The notes under the pieces: generated by a model | What the model saw: only the letters and a program-made list of their open reading frames with translations | Databases searched by the model: none | Told to the model about the DNA's origin: nothing | DNA from: Pelagibius sp. | Lineage (GTDB): Bacteria > Pseudomonadota > Alphaproteobacteria > Kiloniellales > Kiloniellaceae | Direction: 5' to 3' | DNA length: 64,000 nt | Assembly: GCF_028281305.1 (NCBI RefSeq) | Contig: NZ_JANQKD010000043.1 | Span: 1 to 64,000, forward strand | Position numbers and translations under genes: made by a program | Shown: positions 45,651 to 54,353 of the stretch, one piece after another | How the letters are laid out: every line of letters begins with the position of its first letter | Position numbering within the stretch: position 1 is the first letter of the stretch

Positions 45651-47420
45651 ATGACCGAACAGCAGATCATGATCTTCGCCATCATGCTGGGGCTCTTCGT
45701 TCTGTTGGTCTGGGGCCGCTGGCGCTACGACGTGGTGGCCTTCGGCTGCCTGATGGTGAGCGTGGTGGCGGGCCTGGTGCCGGCCGGCCAGGCCTTCAGC
45801 GGCTTCGGCCATCCCGCGACCATCACCGTGGCCGCCGTGCTCATCCTCAGCCGGGTCCTCTCCGGTTCCGGCGCCATCGACCTGCTGACCCGGCTGATCA
45901 GGCCGGCGGCACACTCGGCCAGCAGTCATGTCGGTGCCCTTGCGGGCCTCGGCGCCGTGCTCTCGACGGTGATGAACAATGTCGGCGCCCTCGGCATCCT
46001 GCTACCCATGGCGCTGCAGTCCGCCCGCAAGGCGGCGCGCTCACCGGCGAAGCTGCTGATGCCCCTGTCCTTCGGATCGATTCTCGGCGGACTGATCACA
46101 CTGATCGGAACGCCCCCCAACATCATCGTCGCCACCTTTCGCGGCGAGCTGACCGGCGAGCCGTTCAAGATGTTCGACTATGCGCCGGTCGGGCTGGCCA
46201 TCGCCCTTGCCGGGCTGGTCTTCATCACCCTGATCGGCTGGCGGCTGGTCCCGGACCGCGGCACGAGCCGCGCGGCAAACGGCGACCTCTTCGACATCGA
46301 GAACTACATCACCGAGGTGCGGGTGCCCGAGAACAACCCCCACATCGGCAAGACCCTGCATGAAGTCGACGAGCTGACCCAGGATATCGACGCGGTCATC
46401 ATGGACCAGATCCGCAACGACCGGGTCCACCCCGCCACGGGACGCAAGGAACTGCAGGCCGGCGACGTGCTGAAGATCGAAGCGGCTCCCGAAGAGATCG
46501 ACAAGTTCGTCAGCAAGCTGGGGCTGGAGATCGGCGTCGAGACGGGCAAGACCAAACCGCCGGAAGACGCGACCCTGATGGAGGCGGTGGTGACGCCGGG
46601 CTCGCGCCTGGAGGGGCGACTGGTCGGTTCGCTGCGCCTCTTCGCACGGCGCGGCATCACCATCCTCGCCGTCTCCCGCCAGGGTCAGCCCTACCGCGGA
46701 CGGCTGCGTTCCTTTCGCATCCGCCCGGGCGACGTACTGCTGCTGCACGGAGAGACGGAGCATCTGGCCGATCTCGTCCCGGCGCTCGGCTGCCTGCCGC
46801 TCGCCGAGCGGGAAATCCATTTCGGCAAACGCAAACAGGGGCCAGCCGTTATCGCCATCTTCGCCGCCGCCATCGCCGCCGCCAGCCTGGGTCTGGTGCC
46901 GATTCAGATTGCCTTCGGCATTGCCGTCGCGCTTCTGGTGGTCAGCGGCATGCTGGCGGTGCGCGAACTCTACGACGGCATCGACTGGCCGGTGATCGTG
47001 CTGCTGGGCTCGCTGATCCCCGTCGGCGGCGCGCTGCAGTCGACCGGGGCAACCACGCTGATCGCCGACAGCCTTCTGATGATCACCGCCGGCCTCTCGG
47101 CCAGCATCGTTCTGGTGATCCTGATGGTGGTCACAATGACCCTCTCGGACATTCTGAACAATGCGGCCACCGCGGTGGTGATGGCACCGATTGCAGCGAC
47201 CATTGCTGAGCGCCTGGGCGTCAGCGCCGACCCCTTTCTGATGGCCATCGCCGTGGCCGCCTCCTGCGCCTTTCTTACGCCCATCGGGCATCAGAACAAC
47301 GCCCTGATCCTGGGGCCCGGCGGCTACCGCTTCGGCGACTACTGGCGCATGGGCCTGCCGCTGGAGGTGCTGGTGATCGTGGTGGCGGTGCCGGTGATCC
47401 TGATGGTCTGGCCGCTTTAG
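45651..47420 (+). CDS. SLC13-family anion transporter with two TrkA-C domains
   Basis: This 589-residue membrane protein has a split arrangement: N-terminal membrane helices with STVMNNVGALGILLPMA (about 103-120) and FGSILGGLITLIGTPPNII, then a cytoplasmic region of about 200 residues, then C-terminal helices with a related SDILNNAATAVVMAP segment. The cytoplasmic part contains two RCK_C/TrkA-C-like domains (about 225-300 and 315-390, e.g. LKIEAAPEEIDKFVSKLG). This layout matches SLC13/CitT-related sulfate or dicarboxylate carriers with TrkA-C insertions. The substrate is unknown. Its stop codon overlaps that of the convergent kinase. Confidence 0.9.
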   Translation: MTEQQIMIFAIMLGLFVLLVWGRWRYDVVAFGCLMVSVVAGLVPAGQAFSGFGHPATITVAAVLILSRVLSGSGAIDLLTRLIRPAAHSASSHVGALAGLGAVLSTVMNNVGALGILLPMALQSARKAARSPAKLLMPLSFGSILGGLITLIGTPPNIIVATFRGELTGEPFKMFDYAPVGLAIALAGLVFITLIGWRLVPDRGTSRAANGDLFDIENYITEVRVPENNPHIGKTLHEVDELTQDIDAVIMDQIRNDRVHPATGRKELQAGDVLKIEAAPEEIDKFVSKLGLEIGVETGKTKPPEDATLMEAVVTPGSRLEGRLVGSLRLFARRGITILAVSRQGQPYRGRLRSFRIRPGDVLLLHGETEHLADLVPALGCLPLAEREIHFGKRKQGPAVIAIFAAAIAAASLGLVPIQIAFGIAVALLVVSGMLAVRELYDGIDWPVIVLLGSLIPVGGALQSTGATTLIADSLLMITAGLSASIVLVILMVVTMTLSDILNNAATAVVMAPIAATIAERLGVSADPFLMAIAVAASCAFLTPIGHQNNALILGPGGYRFGDYWRMGLPLEVLVIVVAVPVILMVWPL

Positions 47421-49456
47421 GCCGAGTGCTTCCGGGGCTTGCCGGCGCCGCCCGGCCAGGTCAGTACGCGGTTTGCCGGAAAGCGCACCGTGATCTCCGT
47501 CCCCTCGCCGACGGTGCTGGTCACCACCATCTGGCCGCCGTGCATCTCCGCCAGGGACTTGGTGATCGGCAGACCAAGGCCGGTGCCGTCGTGGCTGCGG
47601 GTGTGAACGCTCTCGACCTGACCGAAGGGCTGGAGGACGAGATCGATCTCCTCCTCGGCCATACCGATCCCGCTGTCGCGCACCACCAGTGCGAAGGTAC
47701 CGCCTTGTTCCAGGACCGCCTCGGCAGAGACCGAACCGCCGACCGGCGTGAACTTGATGGCATTGGACAGCAGGTTGAGCAGGATTTGGCGGATCGACCG
47801 CTTGTCGGCGACGAGCTGAGGCAGGTCTTTCGGCAGGGTTGCCTGCAGTTTGAGCCCGCCATTCGCCGCCGTTTCCTTGACGATGGTGAGGCAGGACTCC
47901 ACGACCGCGGCGATGTCGATGGGCTCCTCGTGCAGTTCCATGCGCCCGGCCTCGATCTTCGAGAGGTCGAGGATGTCGCTGATGATGGAGAGCAGATGGC
48001 TGGCCGAGCGCCGAATGTCTTCGGCGTACTCGCGGTAGTGCTCGTTGCCGATCGGGCCGAAAAGCCCCTGCTCCATGATTTCGGAGAAACCGATGATGGC
48101 GTTCAGAGGGGTGCGCAGCTCATGGCTCATGTTCGCCAGGAAGGTCGACTTCGCGCGGTTGGCCCGCTCGGCGTCGTCACGGGCGAGGCGGAGCTGTTTC
48201 TCCTTCTCCTTCATCTCCGTGATGTCGACATGAATGCCGCCGACGCCGATGGCTGCACCGGAGGAGTCGAGCACCGGAAAGCGCGTGATCATGACGAAGA
48301 CCTTGCCGCCGTCGCCGCGGGTCACTTCCGTTTCCACCTCCATCGGCACGCCGGTCTTCAGAACCATCCAGTCCTGGGCACGGAAAACCTCCGCCTCGTC
48401 GTGACGGAAGTAGTCGAAGGGTGATTCGCCGAGCAACTGGGTGGCGCCCAATCCGTAGACGTCGCGGAACTGCTGATTGACCAGCATGTACTGACCGTCC
48501 TGGTTCTTCAGGCTGAGGCCCGCGGGCAGATGATCGATCACCGCGCGCAGGCGGTCGCGAATCTCCTGCTCCGCCCGCTCGATGGTCTTGGTCTCCGTGA
48601 TGTCGGTGGCCGTCATGAAAATGCCGCCGTTGGTTGTGCGTTCCTCGCGAACCCGCAACCACTTGCCGTCGGAGCGTTCGACCTCGAACTCCTCGCGCGG
48701 GTTTCTGTGCCGCTCCATCCGCTCGGCCACCCAGTCCTCCTCCCGGCCGAAAGCGGCGGGGATAAGGCCGTGCCGGATCTGAATGCGGATGAGTTCCTCA
48801 AAGGTCATGCCGGGCCCGATGGTCTCGGTGGCGGCGGTGTGAAACGCAAGGTAGCTTTCGTTGAACAGCAGCAGCCGGTCTTCCGCATCGAAGAGTGCGA
48901 CGGCTGCAGTGAACGATTCGACCGCCTGCAGCAGAAGGTCCTGCGCCTCGAAGGCCATGCGGCGCGCCTGATACTCCTCCGTCAGGTTGCGGCCGGTGCC
49001 CCGGTAGCCGAGGAAGTTGGCGTTGTCGTCAAACAGCGGAACGCCGCTGATCGACCAGTACTGGCGTGAGCCGTCGGCCATGGCATAGACGTAACGGAAG
49101 TCGCGAAACGGGCGGTGGGCCCGCAGGTCCGCAAGGTGCGCGTTCCACTTCTCTTCGTCGGTGTCGCCCGATCCAAGCTGCAGCCGGGACTTTCCGATCA
49201 CTTCGTCGGGGTCGACGCCCGTGGTCTCCTTCAGCCGCTCGGAGACATAGCAGAGCCGGAGGTCCGCATCCATTTCCCAGAACCAGTCCGAAGCCGCGGC
49301 GGCAAAGCCGCGCAGACGCTCCTCGCTGTCGCGCAGCGCGGAAAGAGCCCGGGCATGATCGTCCTCGAGGCGTTCCACCTCCTCGACGCGTTGCCTGAGC
49401 CGCGCCAGCTCCTCGGCCAACTCAGCCTTCGTGGGCAAGGACCCCAACCTTTCCAT
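47417..49456 (-). CDS. Large PAS-domain histidine kinase
   Basis: The chosen ATG (49456) gives 679 residues starting with a coiled coil (about 8-50); a GTG 102 bp upstream is possible, and no ribosome-binding site decides. Three PAS/PAC units follow (about 50-175, 180-300, 305-425), the last two with WLRVREERT and VPMEVETEVTRGDGGKVFVM. The kinase core has the H-box FLANMSHELRTPLNAIIGFS, N-box LLSNAIKFTP, G1 DSGIGM and G2 GTGLGLPITKSLAEMHGG. No membrane segment or receiver domain is seen, so it is a cytoplasmic sensor. Four bases overlap the SLC13 stop. Confidence 0.92.
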   Translation of the reverse strand: MERLGSLPTKAELAEELARLRQRVEEVERLEDDHARALSALRDSEERLRGFAAAASDWFWEMDADLRLCYVSERLKETTGVDPDEVIGKSRLQLGSGDTDEEKWNAHLADLRAHRPFRDFRYVYAMADGSRQYWSISGVPLFDDNANFLGYRGTGRNLTEEYQARRMAFEAQDLLLQAVESFTAAVALFDAEDRLLLFNESYLAFHTAATETIGPGMTFEELIRIQIRHGLIPAAFGREEDWVAERMERHRNPREEFEVERSDGKWLRVREERTTNGGIFMTATDITETKTIERAEQEIRDRLRAVIDHLPAGLSLKNQDGQYMLVNQQFRDVYGLGATQLLGESPFDYFRHDEAEVFRAQDWMVLKTGVPMEVETEVTRGDGGKVFVMITRFPVLDSSGAAIGVGGIHVDITEMKEKEKQLRLARDDAERANRAKSTFLANMSHELRTPLNAIIGFSEIMEQGLFGPIGNEHYREYAEDIRRSASHLLSIISDILDLSKIEAGRMELHEEPIDIAAVVESCLTIVKETAANGGLKLQATLPKDLPQLVADKRSIRQILLNLLSNAIKFTPVGGSVSAEAVLEQGGTFALVVRDSGIGMAEEEIDLVLQPFGQVESVHTRSHDGTGLGLPITKSLAEMHGGQMVVTSTVGEGTEITVRFPANRVLTWPGGAGKPRKHSA

Positions 49457-49741
49457 GGGATTACGGACAGATTTCAGTTTCCTCTGATAACCATTAAGAG
49501 ACGTTGAAGATGCCCGGAAAACCGGGCCGAAGCCTCGCCGAGAGCCCTCCTTCAACACCTAAACGCACCCGTCACGAAAGTGACCTGCAAGCGACATCCT
49601 GCGGCAAAGTCCGGAGGCTATCGAATTCGTTAACCATAATCGCGCGCTGAGGCAGGGCCGGCCGGGGCAGCCACGGGACGCCGCGCCTCCGCGTTAACGA
49701 AACGAAAAGATCCCCAAAACCCGATCGCTAAGGAGAAGATC

Positions 49742-51334
49742 ATGACGCCGACGCGCTTTCCCCGCTCGACCTCCCTCTACTCGCGACGCAAGGTGTTGCG
49801 CGGCGGCGCCGCCGGTGCCGGGCTCTTCGGTACAGGGCTTCTCGGCGCCGGCCTGCTGGGCTTTCCTGCCATCGCCCAGTCAAACCGCCCGGTCTTCACC
49901 CACGGCGTTCAGTCCGGCGACGTGACCACCGACAGCGGCATCATCTGGGCCCGGACCGACCGGCCTGCGCGGCTGCTGGTTGAGGTCGCCACCAGCGATT
50001 CCTTCAGCAACGCCCAGCGCCTGCGCGGGCCGGCGGCCATCGACGGCAACGACTTCACCACCAAGATGGATCTCACCGGCCTGCCCGCCGGCCAGGACAT
50101 CTTCTACCGCCTGCAGTGGCAGGACCTGGCCGACGTCAACCTGCTGAGCGAACCGATGGTCGGCCGCTTCCGCACCGGCCCCGCCGGCAAGCGCGACATC
50201 ACCTTCGTCTGGACCGGCGATACCTGCGGCCAGGGCTGGGGTATCAACCTGGATTGGGGCGGCATGCGCTGCTACGAGACCATGCGCAACACCCGGCCGG
50301 ACTTCTTCATCCACTCCGGCGATACCATCTACGCCGACAATCCTCTGGAAACGGAGAAGATGCAGCCCGACGGCACCGTCTGGAAGAACGTGATGATCGA
50401 GGAGAAGGCCAAGGTCGCCGAGACGCTGGCCGAGTTCCGCGGCAACTACAAGTACAACCTCATGGACGAGAACGTGAAGCGCTTCAATGCCGAGGTGCCG
50501 ATGCTCGCCCAGTGGGACGACCACGAGGTGGTGAACAACTGGTATCCGGGCGAAATGCTGATCTCCGACGACCGCTACACCGTCAAAAGCGCCGACCTGC
50601 TGGCGGCCCGCGCCAACAAGGCCTTCCTCGAATACATGCCGATCCGCCAGCACCCCAGCGACCGGGAGCGCATCTATCGCAAGATCCCCTACGGACCGCT
50701 GCTGGACGTCTTCTTCATCGACCTGCGCAGCTACCGCGGCCCCAACAGCTCCAACAACCAGCCGGTGCGCAGCCGCGACACCGACTTCCTGGGCCCGCAG
50801 CAGCTCACCTGGCTGAAGCAGCAGCTCCTGGCGTCCAAGGCCACCTGGAAGGTGATTGCCAGCGACATGCCCATCGGCATCGTCGTCGCCGACGGCGAGA
50901 GCGCTTTCGAGAACGGCGCCAACGGCAGCGGGCCGGTGCTGGGCCGCGAGCACGACATCGCCGACCTCTTGAGCTTCATCAAGCACAACGACATCAAGCA
51001 GACGGTCTTCTTCACCGCCGACGTCCACTACACCGCGGCGCACTACTACGACCCCAGCAAGGCGCAGTTCCGCGACTTCAATCCCTTCTGGGAGTTCGTC
51101 TCCGGCCCCGTGCACGCCGGCTCCTTCGGGCCGGGCCGGATGGACGACACCTTCGGCCCGCAGGTGGTGTATTCCAAGGACCCGGCCGGCGAGCGCAATC
51201 TGCCGCCGAGCTCCGAGCTTCAGTTCTTCGGCCATGTGCGCATCGACGGCGAGACCGAGGCCATGACCGTGACCCTGAAGGACCTGAACGACAAGGACCT
51301 CTACACGGTCACCCTGGAGCCGGCCAGCGCCTAA
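49742..51334 (+). CDS. phoD: PhoD-family alkaline phosphatase
   Basis: This 530-residue Tat-exported phosphodiesterase/phosphomonoesterase has a twin-arginine signal (SRRKVLRGGAAGAG, about 14-30) with hydrophobic Gly/Leu core, then the PhoD N-terminal domain (HGVQSGDVTTDSGIIWARTD). The metallophosphatase core follows with VWTGDTCGQGWGINLDWGG, FFIHSGDTIYADN, LAQWDDHEVVNNWYPGE and FFTADVHYTAAHYY. It should release phosphate from organic esters in the periplasm using Ca/Fe. AAGGAG lies just before the ATG. I see no clear Pho box upstream. Confidence 0.95.
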   Translation: MTPTRFPRSTSLYSRRKVLRGGAAGAGLFGTGLLGAGLLGFPAIAQSNRPVFTHGVQSGDVTTDSGIIWARTDRPARLLVEVATSDSFSNAQRLRGPAAIDGNDFTTKMDLTGLPAGQDIFYRLQWQDLADVNLLSEPMVGRFRTGPAGKRDITFVWTGDTCGQGWGINLDWGGMRCYETMRNTRPDFFIHSGDTIYADNPLETEKMQPDGTVWKNVMIEEKAKVAETLAEFRGNYKYNLMDENVKRFNAEVPMLAQWDDHEVVNNWYPGEMLISDDRYTVKSADLLAARANKAFLEYMPIRQHPSDRERIYRKIPYGPLLDVFFIDLRSYRGPNSSNNQPVRSRDTDFLGPQQLTWLKQQLLASKATWKVIASDMPIGIVVADGESAFENGANGSGPVLGREHDIADLLSFIKHNDIKQTVFFTADVHYTAAHYYDPSKAQFRDFNPFWEFVSGPVHAGSFGPGRMDDTFGPQVVYSKDPAGERNLPPSSELQFFGHVRIDGETEAMTVTLKDLNDKDLYTVTLEPASA

Positions 51335-51357
51335 CCTTTCGTTCGCAGACCTGAGGC

Positions 51358-51389
51358 AGGGGCGTCCCGCAGAGCCGCAGGACGCCCCT
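51358..51389. terminator. Bidirectional terminator between phoD and oxyR
   Basis: AGGGGCGTCC (51358-51367) and GGACGCCCCT (51380-51389) form a perfect 10-bp stem with a 12-base loop. TCTTGT follows on the plus strand. It lies between the stop codons of two convergent genes. Confidence 0.75.
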
Positions 51390-51406
51390 CTTGTCGCCAA
51401 ACCGGT

Positions 51407-52378
51407 CTAAGTCTGGCCGCGCAGGGGCCGCACCGTGTTGGGCAGGTTCGCCACCACCACCTCGGCCAGGGCCTCGATCATCTGCACCTGGGGGAAGCTG
51501 CGGCGGTACCACAGCGCCACCGGCCGGGTCGCCGTCGCCAGCTTCAGCGGCCGGGCGACGACGCCCATGTCGGTCGTCCCCATGGTCGTGAATTGGGCGC
51601 CCTTTACCGCCAAGGCCGGCACCAGGGTGCAGCCGAAGCCGGCGGCCACCATGTTCAAGAGCGTTTCCAGGCTGGAGGCGCGCAGGTCGCCGAAGGGACT
51701 GGTCCCCTTCTTGTCCCTGCGTGCCGTCGCCCCGGACGGCGCTGTCCGGCTGTCGCAGACCTGCAGCACCTGGTCGCGCAGGCAGTGCCCGTCGGTGAGC
51801 AGCAACAGGTCCACATCGGCCAGGTCGGCCTCGGTGATTTCCTCCAGTGCCGCCAGGGGGTGGTCACGCGGATGGGCGACCCAGAAGGGCTCTTCGAAGA
51901 GCGGCAGGCTGGCGAGGTCCGGGGCCTCCGGCGTCGTTGCCAGCAATGCGGCGTCGATCTCGTGCTTGGCGAGGCGCTCCAGCAGCCGCTCGGTCACCTC
52001 TTCCGAGAGCACCGGCGTGAGGCGCGGGTGGGCCTCCGCCAGGCGCCGAAGCACCAGGGGCATGAGATAGGGCGAGACGGTGGGGATCACGCCGAGCCGC
52101 AGGCGTCCGCTCATGGGATCGCGCTGGGCGCGGGCGATGCCCTCGATCAGGTCGGTCTGTTCCAGCGCCAGGCGTGCGTGCTTGGCAATGGCCTCGCCCA
52201 CCGCCGTGGTCACCACCGAGCGGTTGGTGCGCTCGAAGAGGGTGACCCCCAGGCTGTCCTCCAGTTTGCGGATCTGACCGCTGAGGGTCGGCTGGCTGAC
52301 GTTGCAGCGCTCCGCGGCGCGGCCGAAGTGGCGCTCCTCCACCACCGCCAGGATGTACCGCAGATCCCTCAGGTTCAT
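51407..52378 (-). CDS. oxyR: Hydrogen-peroxide sensor OxyR (LysR family)
   Basis: This 323-residue LysR regulator has the HTH at about 1-60 (MNLRDLRYILAVVEERHFGRAA) and the OxyR-specific sensing segment LLTDGHCLRDQVLQVC. The two redox cysteines fall at 199 and 208, the same numbers as in E. coli OxyR. After Cys208 there is a longer loop than in E. coli, then RASSLETLLNMVAAGFG. It is transcribed divergently from the catalase gene, with a 223-bp gap holding candidate OxyR half-sites, so it most likely activates katA when peroxide forms the disulfide. Confidence 0.95.
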   Translation of the reverse strand: MNLRDLRYILAVVEERHFGRAAERCNVSQPTLSGQIRKLEDSLGVTLFERTNRSVVTTAVGEAIAKHARLALEQTDLIEGIARAQRDPMSGRLRLGVIPTVSPYLMPLVLRRLAEAHPRLTPVLSEEVTERLLERLAKHEIDAALLATTPEAPDLASLPLFEEPFWVAHPRDHPLAALEEITEADLADVDLLLLTDGHCLRDQVLQVCDSRTAPSGATARRDKKGTSPFGDLRASSLETLLNMVAAGFGCTLVPALAVKGAQFTTMGTTDMGVVARPLKLATATRPVALWYRRSFPQVQMIEALAEVVVANLPNTVRPLRGQT

Positions 52379-52414
52379 CGCTCAGAGCCTCCGACGTATC
52401 GCCGTTCACTAATA

Positions 52415-52438
52415 ATAGTCTACGCCAATTGTATCTAT
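52415..52438. promoter_or_regulatory. Candidate OxyR-binding region between oxyR and katA
   Basis: ATAG at 52415-52418 and CTAT at 52435-52438 match the outer elements of an OxyR site, with CAATTG in between and ATTG/CAAT further right (to about 52447). The spacing differs from the E. coli consensus (ATAG-N7-CTAT repeated), so only the location and partial match support it. It lies about 40 bp upstream of oxyR and 160 bp upstream of katA. Confidence 0.4.
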
Positions 52439-52518
52439 TGAAACAATCGATTTCACTTATCGACAATTTCCGGCCACCTTTGAGGCGTCGCCGCAGCCGG
52501 GTGCGACCCGGGTAGCCG

Positions 52519-52557
52519 GTGAGACTGCAGGGCGAGACTGCAGGGCGAGACTGCAGG
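52519..52557. repeat. 13-bp tandem repeat upstream of katA
   Basis: The unit GCGAGACTGCAGG occurs three times in direct tandem (the first with GTGAG), immediately before the last 45 bp of the katA leader. Slippage could change the leader length. Confidence 0.8.
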
Positions 52558-52601
52558 CAGGACCCGGCAGGGCGCAGAGCACCGTTTTCAGGAGGACAGA
52601 G

Positions 52602-54098
52602 ATGGCCGACGACAGCAGCAAAACCATCCCCACCATGGCGACCCCCACAATGACGACAACGGCAGGCGCGCCGATTTCCGACAACCAGAATTCCATCACC
52701 GCCGGCGCGCGCGGGCCGGTTCTGCTGCAGGACTATCAGCTCATCGAGAAGCTGGCGCACCAGAACCGCGAGCGCATTCCCGAGCGGGTGGTCCACGCCA
52801 AGGGCTGGGGGGCCTTCGGCACCTTCACCGTCACCCACGACATCACCCGGTACACCCGCGCCAAGATCTTCTCCGAGGTCGGCAAGAAGACCGAACTGAT
52901 CGCCCGCTTCTCCACCGTCGCCGGCGAACTTGGTGCCGCCGATGCCGAGCGCGACGTGCGCGGCTTCTCGGTGAAGTTCTACACCGAGGAAGGCAACTGG
53001 GATCTCGTCGGCAACAACACGCCGATCTTCTTCATCCGAGATCCGCTGAAGTTTCCGGACTTCATCCGCACCCAGAAGCGCCACCCCAAGACCAACCTGC
53101 GCTCGGCCACCGCGATGTGGGACTTCTGGTCCCAGTCGCCGGAATCGCTGCATCAGATCACCATCCTGATGTCCGACCGCGGCATTCCGACCAGCCCGCG
53201 CTTCATGAACGGCTACGGCTCCCACACCTTCTCGTTCATCAATGCAGACAACGAGCGGTTCTGGGTGAAGTTCCACTTCAAGACCCGCCAGGGCCACAAG
53301 CACCTGACCAACGAAGAAGCCGCCGCGGTGATCGGCCAGAGCCGCGAGAGCTATCAGGAGGATCTCTTCGGTTCGATCCTGAAGAGTGCGTTCCCGCGGT
53401 GGGACCTCAAGGTGCAGATCATGCCGGAGGCCGACGCCGAGAAGACGCCCTACAACCCCTTCGACCTGACCAAGGTCTGGCCCCACGCCGACTACCCGCT
53501 GATCGACGTCGGCGTCATGGAGCTGAACCGCAACCCGGACAACTATTTCGCGGAGATCGAGCAGGTCGCCTTCTCGCCCTCCAACATCGTGCCGGGCATC
53601 GGTTTCTCGCCGGACAAGATGCTGCAGGGGCGGATCTTCTCTTATGCCGACGCGCACCGCTACCGCCTGGGTACCCACTACGAGGCGCTGCCGGTAAACG
53701 CGCCCAAGTGCCCGGTGCACCACTATCACAAGGACGGCGCCATGCGGTTCTTCCGCAACGACACCGGCAATCCGGACGTCTACTACGAACCGAACTCCTT
53801 CAACGGCCCGGCCCAGAACCCGGACTACGCCGAGCCGCCGCTGAAGATCTCCGGCGAAGCAGACCGCTACAACCACCGTGAAGGCAACGACGACTACACC
53901 CAGGCGGGCAACCTCTTCCGCCTCTTCGACGAAGGCCAGAAGCAGCGGCTCTTCGAGAGCATCGCCGGCGCCATGGCCGGGGTGCCGGACTTCATCGTCC
54001 AGCGCCAGCTTGCCCACTTCCACGCCGCCGACCCGGACTACGGTGCCGGCGTCGCCAAGGCGCTGGGCGTGACCTATCCGGCGGCCGCCGCCGAGTAG
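52602..54098 (+). CDS. katA: Monofunctional haem catalase (clade with short subunits)
   Basis: This 498-residue catalase dismutates hydrogen peroxide. The catalytic His is His65 ([12 protein letters not shown]), the Asn is 138 or 139 in [13 protein letters not shown], and the proximal haem Tyr is Tyr348 in [14 protein letters not shown]. The length (498) fits the small-subunit clade. AGGAGG precedes the ATG at 52602. It is divergent from oxyR and followed by two terminator hairpins, consistent with a single-gene peroxide-induced unit. Confidence 0.97.
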   Translation: MADDSSKTIPTMATPTMTTTAGAPISDNQNSITAGARGPVLLQDYQLIEKLAHQNRERIPERVVHAKGWGAFGTFTVTHDITRYTRAKIFSEVGKKTELIARFSTVAGELGAADAERDVRGFSVKFYTEEGNWDLVGNNTPIFFIRDPLKFPDFIRTQKRHPKTNLRSATAMWDFWSQSPESLHQITILMSDRGIPTSPRFMNGYGSHTFSFINADNERFWVKFHFKTRQGHKHLTNEEAAAVIGQSRESYQEDLFGSILKSAFPRWDLKVQIMPEADAEKTPYNPFDLTKVWPHADYPLIDVGVMELNRNPDNYFAEIEQVAFSPSNIVPGIGFSPDKMLQGRIFSYADAHRYRLGTHYEALPVNAPKCPVHHYHKDGAMRFFRNDTGNPDVYYEPNSFNGPAQNPDYAEPPLKISGEADRYNHREGNDDYTQAGNLFRLFDEGQKQRLFESIAGAMAGVPDFIVQRQLAHFHAADPDYGAGVAKALGVTYPAAAAE

Positions 54099-54119
54099 GC
54101 CGCCTTCGACAAGCCTCCG

Positions 54120-54167
54120 CCGGTCCGCCCGGACCCCGCACCCCCTCTTCGGCTTCGGGCGGACCGG
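54120..54167 (+). repeat. Inverted repeat just after katA
   Basis: CCGGTCCGCCCG (54120-54131) and CGGGCGGACCGG (54156-54167) are perfect complements over 12 bp around a 24-base loop. It lies 21 bp after the katA stop codon, directly ahead of a T-tract terminator. Confidence 0.75.
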
Positions 54168-54178
54168 TTAACCTGAAG

Positions 54179-54238
54179 CCGGAGACGGACCATCCCCTTT
54201 TCCTCCGATGGGATGCCCGTCTCCGGCCCCTTTCTTTC
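54179..54238 (+). terminator. Rho-independent terminator of katA
   Basis: CCGGAGACGG (54179-54188) pairs with CCGTCTCCGG (54217-54226), followed by CCCCTTTCTTT. The stem and T-rich tail after the catalase gene make a good intrinsic terminator. Confidence 0.75.
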
Positions 54239-54353
54239 CCTCAGCTCAGGGGCAGGCTCAGCACGTCCCTCCGGCGAGCCAACCGACGACTTAATTCTAC
54301 TTTAGGTCTTCCCATGTGATCGTGCCCGACACGGTGTGAGGGAGGCCAGCGGC

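Noticed and set aside
49569..49582. GTCACgaaaGTGAC dyad upstream of phoD as a Pho box
   Set aside because: A Pho box is made of direct CTGTCAT-type repeats. This is a short isolated dyad, more than 150 bp from the start codon, and I cannot link it to PhoB.
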